Shown here one piece after another: positions 1 through 10,995 of a stretch of 64,000 bases of DNA. The stretch covers positions 127,716,501-127,780,500 of the forward strand of contig NC_083685.1 of NCBI RefSeq assembly GCF_033118175.1, read 5' to 3'. The position numbers were made by a program, and so were the translations under genes. The DNA comes from Dama dama. Taxonomy: Eukaryota; Chordata; Mammalia; Artiodactyla; Cervidae. The notes under the pieces are model-generated. The model was not told the origin of the DNA, searched no databases, and saw nothing but the letters and a program-made list of their open reading frames with translations. Within the stretch, counting starts at the first letter, position 1, and every line of letters starts with the position of its first letter.

Positions 1-110
1 CAAGAATACTGGATTGCGGAGCGCCAGGGGATCCTCCCGACACAGGGACTGAACCCACGTCTCTTGCATTGGCAGGAGGATTCTTTACCACTGAGCCACC
101 AGGGAAGCCT
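1..110 (-). mobile_element. Bov-tA SINE, cut by window edge
   Basis: This is the reverse complement of the tRNA-Glu-like head and the start of the Bov-A tail. The inverted B-box (GGTTCGATCCC-like) lies near 50-60 and the terminal GGGAAGCC near 101-109 is the SINE 5' end. The 3' part lies left of the window. Confidence 0.85.
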
Positions 111-307
111 CTGCAACAGATGACCACGCGTTCAGCTCTTCTGAGTCCCAGGTTTCTCTGGTATGAGATGGAGACTGAGGCATCAACTTCATGGGATGGA
201 TTTGGTGAAAGGAAGTCTGCTTTGGCTCAGCACATTGTCTGGCTATGCTTTGGTCTTGCTATGCCTTTGCACAGCGAAGAGATGCAGAGATAGTGAAGGA
301 CAGGGAG

Positions 308-500
308 GGGCTTCCCAGGTGGTACTAGTAAGGAACCCGCCTGCCGACGCAGGAGACCTGGGTTCGATCCCTGGGGCGGAAAGATCCCCTGAAGGAGACC
401 ATGGCAACCCACTCCAGTTTTCTTGCCTGGAGAATCCCATGGACAGAGGAGCTTACAGTTCATGGGATCACAGAGAGTCGGAAACGACTGAACAACAGCA
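308..500 (+). mobile_element. Bov-tA SINE, near full length
   Basis: The copy runs from the GGGCTTCCC head through a tRNA-like B-box at about 360-370, GGAGACCATGGCAACCCACTCC and GGATCACAGAGAGTCGG to the CGACTGAACAAC end. These RNA polymerase III elements are mobilised in trans by BovB. I could not define a clear target-site duplication. Confidence 0.9.
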
Positions 501-2453
501 GATACTTTTGTGTGCTCCTTGGCTGCTGCGGACCAACAGGAATTGTTTGAGTCACTGCTTTGAGGGTTCCTTCCTCCCAGCAGATCCTCAAAAGCTGTTG
601 GCCCCCACGGGACAGGTGCAGTGGACTGCTTCTTTAAATGGTTGGTATGGGGGTTACAGCAAACTCTCGTCTGCTCTCCACAAGTGCAGGGTCTCACGTG
701 GGGGCCAATTAGCTGGGTCTAAACATACATGATAAAATAAAGGAAATCATCCGAAGGCACTCATGGGTAAGTAGACCTTCGATGGGTAACTGCTACCTGC
801 TGTGCTCGGCGTTGTGTATTTTTCTCAGACGTTAAGTAGCCTCTACTTTCAGTGGTATGCTTTCGAGGCTTAGAGAGGCAGCTCCTCCCAGTTATAGTTA
901 ACTCACCCATACGGGGATCCCGCTCCCGATAAAGAGCTTTGACACCACTGTTCTTTTAAGCCTGACGTCTTGGCTATTTTTTTTCTTTTTTCAATTCATA
1001 GACAAGTTTCTCAAATGTGCCTCCCTTCACATATAAGACATTCATCCTCCAATTCCCTTGGAACGAGGCTTCCACTCCCAGCTGGCTGATGCCTGTCACT
1101 GAAAGGTCAATAACACCTCGTCGTCGTCCCGTTCCATCATCTTTTCTTCTTGGGCCGTCTGTTTCTTTTCTGGCACATTCCATTGTTGATGCAAGCTTTT
1201 GCGTTCGACTCTGAGACAGTGTTTCCCGTTCACCTCCTCCCTCTTGCCTCATCCCTTCTCTCTCTGCTGCCCTTTTCCATCCTCATACTTAGGATTTGGG
1301 GCCGATTTCTGTAGCACATTCCTAAAAGAGCTCACCTGCGGTCACAGTTTCAGCCTATCTTTTACGCCAACCGTTGTCTAAACTTGCATCTTCAGACTTT
1401 TCCTCTAACGAGCTACAGGCATGGACACCCGCCTGAACCTCTCGAGATGTCTTGGCAGGACTTCCACAAGCCTAAGAGACACTCTCTGTCCCCCTGTGAC
1501 TCTCCTTTCACTTTATGGAGTCCCTGTTTTTGCCAAGGTACCACAGGCCCTCCCCGCCGCCCCCACCAAGGAGAAATCTGTTACCTTTGACCACTCCGCA
1601 GTCTGACCCTCAGGATCAGCTTTGTACCCCAGACCTACAGCCCCGCTTCCTGACCACACAGCCCCATCCCTCTCTGAGGCCCCGAACACCTCACATCTGG
1701 CTCACTGGCACCATTTCCCAAATGCTTTAAATTCTTTCATCCGTTCTCCAGACTGGGGCATTCTACGCCACCCAGCCAAAGTATTTCTTCTTCTGGAAAT
1801 GCCAATTTTATTATATTTGTCTGCCTGGAAAGCCTACAAAACCAGTGACACAAGCCTTGACTTGACTTGAGAGGTTCTCCATGATCTCCATTTCTTTCCA
1901 AACTGCTCCGCCACTGATCACCCACAGAAACACCTGGCTCAGGTCAAAGTAGACTGCGTTCTAATTAGGATCAAGTTCCACTGCCAGTAACAGGATAGCC
2001 CCAAATAACAGAGATGTAAACTACTCAGAGGCTTGCTTCTCTCTTATTTCAAAGACCCAGTCTAGGCAGCCCAGGACAGGAATGGTGTTCTTCGCCCAGG
2101 TGCCCGGAGACCCAGCCCGCTTCTGTCCTGCTGCTTCCTCATGTGACCTCCAGTGCCAAGGTCACCCTGGATAACGATTAGCCGTTTCAGATCCAACTCT
2201 CCAGCCCGCAGTCTAGCCAGAAAGGAGGAAGGAGCAAAAGGATACAGGTTTTTCCTTTGAGGACGTTATTTGAAAATTGGACGGATAGTTTCCACTTAAA
2301 TCTCATGGGTCACAGTTAAGTCATGTGACCGTATGCAGGCGCAAAGGAGACTGGGAAATGTGTATTTACCGTTGGGAGGGGGACAGGGACTTGTTCGTGC
2401 CAGGCTAAGATTCAGGGTTTTCATACGAAAGTCAGAAGTAGGAACAGCCAGTC
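501..2453. other. Unique sequence, nothing recognised
   Basis: No repeat family, RNA gene or convincing exon is visible. Overlapping short frames at about 1380-1870 read as low-complexity Pro/Ser/Thr and resemble no protein I know. Confidence 0.4.
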
Positions 2454-2462
2454 ATCCTTGCT

Positions 2463-3147
2463 GTTGTTGTTCATTCAGTCGTGTCCAACTCTTTGCGACC
2501 CCATGGACTGCAGCATGCCAGGCTTCCCTGAACTTCCCGGAATTTGCTATTTATATTCTATAAAGAACTCCCTATCTCCTGGAATTTGCTCAAACTCATG
2601 TCCACTGAGTCACTGATGCCTCCACCCATCCACCCATCTGTCTCCTTCTCCTCCTGCCTTCAATCTTTCCCAGCACCAGGGTCTTTTCCAATAAGTTGGC
2701 TCTTCACATCAGGTGGCCAGAGTATTGGAGCTTCAGTTTCAGCATCAGTCCTTCCAATGAATATTCAGGGTTGATTTCCTTTAGAATTGAGTGGTCTGAT
2801 TTCCTTGCTGTCCAAGGGACTCTCAAGAGTCTTCTCCAGGACCACAGTTCAAAACCACCAGTTCTCCAACACTCAGCCTTCTTTATGGTTCCCTCACATC
2901 TGTACATGACTACTGGAAAACCAGAGCTTTGACTAAATGGACCTTTGTCTGCAAAGTGATGTCTCTGCTTTTTAATATGCTGTCTAGGTTTGTCAGAGCC
3001 ATGTGGTGCAGGGCTACCCCAGACAGACTGGTCATAGTGAAGAGTTCTGACAAAATATAGTCCACTGGGGGAGGAAATGGAAACCACTCCAGTGCTTTTG
3101 CCAAGAGAAGCCTACGAACAGCATGAAAAGGCAAAGAGAAAGCCACG
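2463..3147 (-). mobile_element. BovB LINE, 5'-truncated and 5'-inverted
   Basis: From 2463 to about 2990 this is the BovB 3' end on the minus strand. It encodes, with breaks, the C-terminal part of the RTE ORF2 (motifs CEG, WTARKS, GHLM). From about 2990 to 3147 the sequence switches to BovB 5'-proximal sequence on the plus strand. ATCCTTGCT at 2454-2462 recurs at 3148-3156, so both halves sit inside one target-site duplication. A 42-bp internal duplication ends at 2590. The copy is defective. Confidence 0.85.
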
Positions 3148-3311
3148 ATCCTTGCTACAGCCAACCTTTTCTTTTCCTCACAAGCCGTGATCTTTTTGTC
3201 ATGATGCTGATGCAGAATGGTCTTGCCTGGCATACTCTCTGACTCACCTGAATCCTGCTCCTCAGAGAAATGGGCACTGACCTCGGATTAGCTCACATTC
3301 CAGTTTTTTCC

Positions 3312-3431
3312 CTGACTCGATGGGCATGAGTTTGAGCAAGCTCTGGGAGATAGTGAAGCACAGGGAAGCCTGGCGTGCTGCAGTCCATGGGGTCGCAAAG
3401 AGTCAGACACGACTGAGCGACTGAACAACAT
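3312..3431 (+). mobile_element. BovB 3' end fragment
   Basis: About 120 bp match the terminal BovB sequence, from the ACTCGATGG/CATGAGTTTGAG segment to GTCGCAAAGAGTCAGACACG and GAGCGACTGAAC. It is heavily 5'-truncated. Confidence 0.85.
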
Positions 3432-3439
3432 CACCTTTC

Positions 3440-3600
3440 TCACCCTCACTTGCCATGAGATCGCGAATAATGTCTCTGAGCCTCAGTTTTCCCCTCTGTT
3501 GAATGGGGTGGCAAAGCTAATGTGGATTATTATTATGAGGATCACACAGAACAGTTTTCACAGAGCACTACCAGAGAGCCTGGCACAGCCTATGCACTCG
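3440..3600 (+). mobile_element. MIR SINE, diverged
   Basis: The MIR core is visible as CTCTGAGCCTCAGTTTTCCCC followed by CTGTTGAATGGGG, TTATTATTATGAGGATCA and a GAGCCTGGCACAG end near 3578. It is an ancient mammalian tRNA-derived SINE. Confidence 0.75.
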
Positions 3601-4270
3601 AGAAGGAAATCTCATAAAAAATCATGAGCTTTACGATTTATCTCAAAAGACTCAACCCAGGTCCTTTTTCTTTCATAGACAACTCCCTCTGCATTTCAAA
3701 TTAGGACAACTGTTCTCTGCCTTAAACTCTTCCAATAAAACAGATATTGTTTGAGACACTGATGTGAAAATGAATATGACATCTTTATCTCGTTTTTTAA
3801 ATTTCGAACCTTCAGGAAAGTTGAAAGAATAATGCTTTGACGTTCTCGAGTTGTTCCCTGGTGTGACGGCTTCTCCGTGTACCCATGCCCAGTTTTTTCT
3901 CAATCAGATGAAATATCTCTTGAAGGCAACCCCCGTGTGCTAAACAGGATGTTGCCTTTGTTTTTGATCTTTGCTTTTTAAAAAATCTGCTGATAAAAAA
4001 AAAAAAAAAATCTGCTGAGCACCTCCAATGCCGCTTAATAAAAATACACATTTCACTTTTCCCTGTCTTCTCCTGTCTTTGATGATTTCGGTGGGTGTCA
4101 AAACAGGCTGAAGACAGCAAGAAAGGCACAGGATACGATTTTTAAGACTTGTCAAAATTGTCTCTTATTATTTTAAGATGAGTTCTCCAGTCAGGGGAGT
4201 CCTTCTGTCACTTCTCCTTCGCACGGATCATAACTTCCAGGAGTATTCTTTTGTAAAATATTGTAGGTGT
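3601..4270. other. Unique sequence, one poly(A) micro-insertion
   Basis: There is no gene or repeat family that I recognise. The only structure is the A-tract between two copies of AATCTGCTGA described separately. Confidence 0.4.
3984..4018 (+). repeat. A-tract flanked by 10-bp direct repeats
   Basis: AATCTGCTGA occurs at 3984-3993 and 4009-4018, separated by T plus a run of A. This could be an extremely short retroinsertion leaving only a poly(A) tail, or a local tandem duplication with A-tract growth. Confidence 0.7.
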
Positions 4271-4274
4271 CTTT

Positions 4275-4405
4275 TTAAAAGTAGTTTATTTGTTTTGGCC
4301 ACAGTGCATGGCATGTGGGATCTCAGTTCCCTGACCAGGGGTGGAACCCACGTCCCCTGTAATGGAAGCACGGAGTTCTAGCCACTTCATCTCCAGTTTT
4401 CCCCT
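4275..4405 (-). mobile_element. CHR-type SINE
   Basis: Reverse complement of the cetartiodactyl tRNA-derived SINE: TTTGGCCACAGTGCATGGCATGTGGGATC and TTCCCTGACCAGGG are visible. The A-rich tail reads as T/A-rich sequence on the left. Confidence 0.8.
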
Positions 4406-4424
4406 CCCAGAGAATTCTTTTTAA

Positions 4425-4610
4425 AAAATATATTTATTTAGATATTTATTTAGCTGCACTGGGTCTTAGATGCAGCACACAGGATCTTTAGTTGCAGCGT
4501 CTGGACTCTGAGTTGTGGCATGTGCGATTTAGTTCCCTGACCAGGGATCAAACCCAGGCCCCCTGCATTGGGAGCCTGCAGTCTTAGCCACTGGACCACC
4601 AGGGAAGTCC
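4425..4610 (-). mobile_element. CHR-type SINE, full length
   Basis: This is a second copy in the same orientation, ending in CCACCAGGGAAGTCCC at the tRNA-like head. AGAATTCT at about 4411-4418 and AGTATTCT at about 4617-4624 are a plausible degraded target-site duplication. Confidence 0.85.
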
Positions 4611-5139
4611 CCCAGAAGTATTCTGAAAGCAAAGAAGCAGTTGAAATACACAGTTGCTAAGCAAGAGACTGAGTGAATGAACGTGTGGCTCTAGAGATCT
4701 AACGTATGACGCAGGGGAAGGGACTCGGGTGATCAGTGACAGAGCTCAGCCTCGGCCCTACTTGAACCCACGGGTGTTAATTGCATCCTGTAAAGAGTGA
4801 GCTCACCTGGAGTCAACAAACGGTCCTGAGAATGTCTTGAGCATCTCCCAATTTGTCTACGGGGAAGTCTAAATTAACCAATTCTGATGTCAATCCTGTC
4901 TCCTAAGAGAATTATATTACTAGATATAACATGTATTCTGAGCCTCTGGGACAGCTTGATGGATTGGAATTTACTGTCTTTCCTTCTTGGACACTGCACG
5001 GGGTTAAGATGGCCTCCCAAAGGCAATCAGAGAGACTTAATCTCCTTCAGCTCCTTCTCTCTTGGCGTGGCTGTTGTCCCATCTATTTTGCAGAAAGTAG
5101 GAAGGACAATCTTAGAGGCAAAATCACTCCCCTAGTGCA
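4611..5139. other. Unique sequence, nothing recognised
   Basis: Two overlapping short plus-strand frames (4887-5242) show no family features and no splice context that I can defend. Confidence 0.4.
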
Positions 5140-5335
5140 TCTTTGTAAATATGAAATGATAAAGCTCTATGAAGCATATTGGGTCATAAAGGACCTTTAC
5201 GTTATGCAAAACTTGCAAGGTAGGTATTGCTATTCCATTTAAAAAATGAGCTCACCAAGAGCCAAAGAGGGTTACACCAGATCACACAGCTCCCAAGGGG
5301 TAAAGGCAAGATTTGAATCCAGGTTTCTTTGAGCC
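5140..5335 (-). mobile_element. MIR SINE, antisense
   Basis: GGTAGGTATTGCTATTCCATTT followed by GATCACACAGCTCCCAAG and GATTTGAATCCAGG is the antisense MIR pattern. It is diverged but continuous. Confidence 0.8.
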
Positions 5336-5680
5336 CCCCAATTTTTTTTTAAATCCCACTATGGAAGCCTCTCCATGAAACTTTCATTAATCAAGAACAC
5401 CTTCCAGAAAATATAAAAATTCTCAGACTTACTGTCGTAGGTCTGCAAGCAGGAAGTGAACATGCTGTCATGTAATTTCTTCAGTAATACTCAATATTAT
5501 TGAAGAAATTGCAATATCTTCAATATCTAGTTGTTTTCTCATCCCATTTTTCTCTCGTCCACGACAACTTCTGGAAAATAAACCAGTGTCAAGGAAGGTC
5601 ATGTTGCTTGTTCTTTGTCCAGACTCTGGAACTTGGGAATTAACACAGTCGTTTTTCTTTTAGTTTTAAAAAGTTATTTC
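5336..5680. other. Unique AT-rich sequence
   Basis: Nothing recognised. A short near-palindromic TTCTTCAGTAATACTCAATATTATTGAAGAA lies at about 5478-5508: its two TTCTTCA/TGAAGAA arms can pair. No function is assigned. Confidence 0.4.
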
Positions 5681-5868
5681 TGGAAGTTCCATGGTGGTCC
5701 AGGGGCCAAGACTCCAAGCTCCCAGTGCAGGGGGCTGGGTCCCATCCCTGGTCAGGGAACTAGATCCCACATGCCCCAACTAAGAGTTTAAACATTGCAA
5801 CTAGAAAGATGCTACGTGATGCAGCTAAGACCTGGCACCTGGCGCAGCCAAATATGTAAAAAAAAGAA
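5681..5868 (+). mobile_element. CHR-type SINE
   Basis: The tRNA-like head (GAAGTTCCATGGTGGTCCAGGGG, B-box-like CCCATCCCTGGTC) is followed by GGGAACTAGATCCCACATGCC, a GCAGCCAAATATG end and an A-rich tail. Confidence 0.85.
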
Positions 5869-6129
5869 AATGCTGAGGACGTAAAATAACCGAAAAACAA
5901 ATTTTAAATACTTATTTCTACTTTGTGAAATGACGTCTCAGAAACTCTCTGCTTGGGATGCTCATTGCAGTTAGGGTGCAGCTTGCCTAAGAGAAAACAA
6001 ATTCTCACTGAGTCAGAGGCCTTTGCAGCCTCTCTTCTCTCTCTGGCACATATGATACATATTTTATAGCCAGTAATGTGCATGTACACCTATGACACAC
6101 ACACGTCATAAACGGAACAGATAAAGTGC

Positions 6130-6440
6130 ATTATTATGCCCCGTCTAGGTCACCAAATAACGTGCCGGCGGAACAAAGGCTCCGGCGGGAAGATCGCAGA
6201 GCATGTTGGCGTTTGTCCGGCTCCCCCGGCGCCCCACCCGCCCCCGGCCGGCCCCCTCCCCTGGCGTCCGCCCTGCATGTCGGGCTGCATGCAGAGCATC
6301 GCGTTCCTCCTGAGTTTAATCTCTGCAGCGTTCCGGCATGCGAGTTAATAAGAGGAGATTGTGGAGGGCTCTGATGATGGCTTGATGGAGACTTTTCCTG
6401 GATAAAAGGCCCTTGCCCGGGATTAGCCTGACTTCATTTG
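6130..6440. promoter_or_regulatory. Isolated CpG-dense patch, candidate regulatory element
   Basis: By eye about 22 CpG dinucleotides fall within 6140-6340, far above the surrounding AT-rich DNA. The flank holds ACAAAGG and GGATTAG motifs (SOX-like and bicoid-like homeodomain sites), and no repeat covers it. It could be a small CpG island, an enhancer or an unrecognised first exon. No coding frame is convincing. Confidence 0.4.
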
Positions 6441-6574
6441 CCGTAATCCCACCGCCCTCTTGCCGGGTTTTGCTTTCCTTGGGGCCGGGTTGGGGAGCGG
6501 GGGAGGCAGGTGCAGGGGGACAGGACTCTGCGGGGATCAGCAAGGGCTCCAGAGGGCTGACCGGAAGGAGCTGC

Positions 6575-6771
6575 TGCTGTTCCGTCGCTCAGTCGTGTCC
6601 GACTCTTGCAAACCCATGGACTATGGCCCGCCAGGCTTCTCTGCCCATGGGATTCTCCAGGGAGGAAGACTGGAGTGGTTGCCATTGCCTCCTCCAGGGG
6701 ATCTTCCCGACCCAGGGATGGAACCTGAAGTCTCCTGTATCTGCAGGCGGGTCCTTCCCACTGAGCCACCA
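6575..6771 (-). mobile_element. Bov-tA SINE
   Basis: CGTCGCTCAGTCGTGTCCGAC starts the inverted Bov-A tail. Near 6761 the element ends in CACTGAGCCACCA, the inverted head. It is full length apart from a few bases. Confidence 0.9.
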
Positions 6772-6997
6772 CAATCCTTATTGGAGGGAACTCAAGAGGG
6801 CTTTGAGAACTTGACTCTGTGGAGGGGGAGTTGAAACAACTCCCTGCTCAAACAGCCTGGGTTAGGGGGCCAGCCTTTTAAGACTTTTCTATACAATGTC
6901 AAACAAGGCCAAGCTACTTGCTTGACACTGAGGTTAACATTGACCCCAGGTCCTAGTACACGGGTGGGCAATGCCCATGTCCTAAATGGGCAGTTAC

Positions 6998-7095
6998 TTA
7001 TTTGGCCAAAAACAAAAAAACAAAAAACCCAGAACATAAAACAGAAACCATATTGTAACAAATTCAATGAAGACTTAAAAACAACAACAAATGGA
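6998..7095 (+). mobile_element. CHR-type SINE 3' tail
   Basis: TTTGGCCAAAAAC is followed by the family-specific tail AACATAAAACAGAAACCATATTG and AACAAATTCAATGAAGACTT. The same tail occurs at 12830-12880 and 15910-15964. The tRNA head is missing. Confidence 0.75.
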
Positions 7096-8235
7096 CTTCC
7101 TAAGAGAAAGGAGAGGAGGCAGGGAATCAGAGGAGTGATTTTATTGATGGATGTAGGGAGACTGGGAGGGGAACAGAGTTTGAGGGAAGATAATCTGGGT
7201 ATATTAATATGAAGGAAGGTTTAGAGACTAATGCAAATATCCAACAGGAATCTGGGGTACAAGGAGGCATGAGCTTGGATAGAAGTTCAGAACTTGACTT
7301 CTAAACATGAAGCCATCTGTTCTTGGGTCATCATTAAAGTTCTAAGAATGAATGAGCTCTCCCAGGGCTGGAGAGAAGAAAAATCACATCCCTGGACTGA
7401 GACTCAATACTTAAGTCATAAGCAATTAAAAGCAAAGGAGGGAAAAGAAACAAAACCAAGCAAGAAGAGCTCTTCTTGTGAATTCACACAGTGAGTCCAC
7501 TGGGTCCTCAGTGTACAAGGGCAAAGGCAGTGTCTCCCACACTCTCGGGCGTCCCAAGGCCCTGCGGAGTTCTGAGAGGTACCAGGTGACCTTGACTGTG
7601 GTCACTGAAGGCCTGTTTCCTCTTGATGCAGAGACCGGTTTTGAGTGTTTAACATCCTCCTCACTGAAGGACATCTGGCTTCTCAGATTTCCTCCTTGAT
7701 GTCTTTCCTGGAAATATGCAATCCTAATTTCTGCCTCCCCTCCAAAAATCACAGGGTTTGAGACCCTCTCACTGAGTGTATTTACAGATGCCTTCAGCTC
7801 ACAGCACTTGTCTGTAGAACCATGTTTCTCTTCTAACTGAAGGCACATAGGTATTCTGTATCTAGAGACCCGTCATTCAATTTCTCTTCATCCCTGTTTC
7901 CTTGTCTAGGTGTATAGGAGGTCAGATTAGATTTTTTAGCCGATCACTTTCTCTTTTGAGAAAGCCGATCACTTTTTCTCTTTGTGTTGTATTACATGTT
8001 TCTTCACATCTTATTTATCTTTGCCTCACCCATACCCATTATCCATACTGACTACTCAGCAGAGCTTGTTTAGTGAATAATTGGGTTATTCAATTACAAA
8101 AGTCAGAGTAAAGTAGAATACGGCTTACCCCTGAGCCCCAACTGTACCTCTTCCCTTCTCTTTTTCCTCAGGGTGTCCCCAAATGTGTTGAATTAAACAG
8201 TGGTAGATTATGGCTGCTGGGTGGGGGAAAGGTTA
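7096..8235. other. Unique sequence, nothing recognised
   Basis: About 1.1 kb with no repeat family or gene that I can name. Opposed short frames at 7426-7848 are not supported by any domain. Confidence 0.4.
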
Positions 8236-8502
8236 GGGGGAAGGGATGATTAGGGCGTTTGGGGTGGACATGTCTGCACTGCTATATCTAAAATGGAGAA
8301 CCAACAAGGTCCCACTGTACCGCAGAGGGAAGTCTGCTCAATGTGAGGTGGCGGCCTGGATGGGAGGGGAGCTTGGGGGAGAACGGATACACGCTTATGC
8401 ATGGCTGAGTCTCGTCACTGTCCATTTGAAACCATCACAACATGGTTAATTGGCTATTTTCCAATACGAAATTAGAGGTTTTTTGGGTTTTTTTTTTTTT
8501 AA
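8236..8502 (+). mobile_element. L1 3' UTR, sense
   Basis: This is ruminant L1 3' UTR text: GGGGTGGACATGTCTGCACTGCTATATC, CCAACAAGGTCCCACTGTAC, GGCGGCCTGGATGGGAGGGGAG and GAAACCATCACAACATGGTTAATTGGC. It is 5'-truncated and non-coding. Confidence 0.85.
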
Positions 8503-9628
8503 GTGCTAGAATGTGTTTGTGTGTGTATGTAATTTCCTGTAAGGAGAGACTGTATTGTAGTTACTTTGGGAAATTCTGTGTTCAAAACAGTGATGGGCAA
8601 GGCTCCCTTCCTGCAGGACTTCTCGGGGCCTTTATTGCACTAATGTATATCGTGAATTGCAGCGTTTGATTAGGGCAGTGTATTGAATAGGCAGCAGTCA
8701 TGTAAGAGACTATCTTGGACTGCAGAAACCACTCCCCATCCTTCTTAAAAGACTATTTTGAGGAACTATTTCCTGTCTATTCCACTTTGGAAACCACTCA
8801 CTGGTTGCCATGATATAGAATCATAAGAAAAAAATATGCGTATTAAATTTGAGATATAATAACTTGAGCTGTTACATTAGTTAAAATCTTTCAGGATCCC
8901 CAATTTCAGATGTTTTCTTTTCCCCAAAGTAAAATCTAAGAGAAGAAACTCTGAAACGGGCCTTTCATGGTGCAGAGAATAGGAGTATTTCAACCAAAGC
9001 CCCGACAATATCCCTATGGATGTTTGAAGTATGTTTCATTCCATTCAAAATAGTGTTTGTCCTGCAAGTTTGAGGCTCTCGTAAAGAGAAGTCAAACCCC
9101 GGCACACCCTGAGCGCTATAAAATTACTCATGAGAAACTTGTTGTCAATTACCAGAGTGAAATAATAGGGTGTTTTTTTTCTCTCTTGATTGAAAATACC
9201 ACTTCTCAGCCAAGAAGTCATGAGAGTGCCGTCAAGGGCCGGATGTGTTGCTTCCCAGCAGGGTGGCGGAGACTCACCCGATGGGTGGATTTTACGGCTT
9301 ACCTGGCTTTCTGGGCAGGCGACCTGAGACGGTCTCGCAAGGAGCTGGAGGAGAGCGCTTTTGCTCATGACTGGTTGCATTTTCCCTCCTAAGGTGGTCC
9401 CCACCTCTCAGCCCCACGGAGCTTGCCTGCACCCCAGAAGAGTTCTGTATGTCCCTGATGGGCTTTCTGTGAGCACGCTGGTGTGCCTTCCCCAGACTGC
9501 CCAGTGCTGCTTCCTCACAGCCGAGTGGAAAGTTCCCACGGCCCCTGGGTAGCTGGATTTCTGGGGGAAGAACTCCTTTTCTGTACCCTCGGGATGAATG
9601 GGAAGAAAAAAAATACCTTGGCAACTGC
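8503..9628. other. Unique sequence, nothing recognised
   Basis: Opposed frames at 9045-9404 and 9057-9392 mirror each other and resemble no known protein. No repeat family was recognised. Confidence 0.4.
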
Positions 9629-9836
9629 GTAGGGGTTGGGTTTGCTCAGTCCGTAAGAGACGTGAGTTCCGTCCTTGGGTCGGGAAATCCCTCAGAGGAG
9701 GACATAGGCAACCCACTCCAGTACTCATGCCTGGAAAATCCCCTGGACAGAGGAGCCTGGCTCCTGCAGCCTATGGCTACAGCCCATAGGGTTGCAAAGA
9801 GTTGGTCGGACACGACTGAAGTGACTTAGCACAATC
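9629..9836 (+). mobile_element. Bov-tA SINE, degraded head
   Basis: A Bov-A tail (GGCAACCCACTCCAGTACTC through GTCGGACACGACTGAAGTGAC) follows a diverged tRNA-like head with GAGTTCCGTCC in the B-box position. A short extra CCTATGGCTACAG is duplicated near 9768-9786. Confidence 0.85.
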
Positions 9837-9991
9837 TAGATGGCAAAAGGAAGCTTCTCAAAAAATCACCACGCTATAATATTTATAAACACCCTTGAAT
9901 CACTGGTTCTCAACTAGCAAGAAGCACTAGCTAAGATATGGTCTTGGCCATTTTATTAACTAGCCATTTGAGCATTAGTGAATTTACCTCT

Positions 9992-10200
9992 GGGGCTTCC
10001 GAGGTGGTTGGTGGTAAAGAATCTGCCTGCCAATGCAAGGAGACGTGGGTTCAGTCCCTGAGTCAGTAAGATTCCCTGGAGGAGGAAATGGCAACCCACT
10101 CCAGCACTCTTACTTAGAGAATCCCATGGACAGAGGAGCCTGGCAGGCTGCAGTCCGTGGGGTCGCAGGAGTCAGACACGGCTGAGTGACAGAGTGCACA
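9992..10200 (+). mobile_element. Bov-tA SINE
   Basis: The copy runs from GGGGCTTCC to GACACGGCTGAGTGACAG. The tRNA-like B-box reads GGTTCAGTCCC, one change from consensus. Confidence 0.9.
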
Positions 10201-10264
10201 CCTTGTTTTACTTTACCTCGTGGTTCTTGATGCTCTGAGATGAACGATACCAACACTTAAGTAA

Positions 10265-10465
10265 TGTCTGGCTCTGAGCACTTTTTTACTCATGTTCTGC
10301 AAGTATGATGCTGGCAACAGAATTATGTGATGAGCATGACCATTTACGTCACACACAATGGAAACTCTGGGCTCAGAGAGAATTCCAGGGATTCACCCAG
10401 TCACACAGGGAGTGAGAGGTTCAGAAACTAAAGCCCCAGTCTCTGACTCCAAATTTTGTACCCTT
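10265..10465 (-). mobile_element. MIR SINE, antisense, diverged
   Basis: AATGGAAACTCTGGGCTCAGAGAG, TCACCCAGTCACACAGGGAGTGAG and GTCTCTGACTCC follow the antisense MIR order. Confidence 0.7.
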
Positions 10466-10856
10466 CTTGATCATCAACTTGAACTTGACGATCAGCAGGT
10501 CTTTTTGGCTTTTCACATCACCTTGCTATAGGATCCAGTGCCTCCTGGGAGGCTGTCTCCTACATGCGGCACCTGGAATGTGGAATTCAAGAGGCCCCAC
10601 TGGGGATCAGCTCGGCCTCTCCTCCAGGTAATAAATGGAGTTCCCTCTTCTGATGCCCTCCTGGACTGTTCGGCCTCTTATAAAAGCAGCCTCATTATTG
10701 ATAAGGCATCTTTTCTTTATTCTTTCCTGCCACAGCTTAAGACAATTTTTAATTTTTTTAAGTACTCCCCCCGACTCCATAATGGCATTTGTGTATACAG
10801 ATCATCACCTTAGGAAATGCTACTGATTTTTCATCAAGGACTGGATGCATAGACGA
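10466..10856. other. Unique sequence, nothing recognised
   Basis: Short Ser/Phe-rich frames only. No support for a gene or repeat. Confidence 0.4.
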
Positions 10857-10995
10857 AAGGGGTGACAGAGGATGAGATGGTTGGATGGCATCACTGACAC
10901 AATGGACATGAGTTTGAGCAAACTCCAGGAAGTGGTGAAAGATAAGGGAGCCTGATGCGCACAAAAAGTCAGACACAACTAAACAATAACAACAT
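10857..10995 (+). mobile_element. BovB 3' end fragment
   Basis: GACAGAGGATGAGATGGTTGG, GCATCACTGACACAATGGAC and GTCAGACACAACTAAACAA are the terminal BovB segments. The copy is 5'-truncated, with a small deletion in the last part. Confidence 0.85.

Noticed and set aside
308..380. tRNA gene-like A-box and B-box in SINE heads (here and in every Bov-tA/CHR copy)
   Set aside because: These are tRNA-Glu-derived SINE heads that do not fold as full tRNAs and are followed by SINE tails.
5478..5508. Near-palindrome TTCTTCA...TGAAGAA as a possible RNA gene or terminator
   Set aside because: Short arms, AT-rich context and no supporting motif. Bacterial-style terminators do not apply here.
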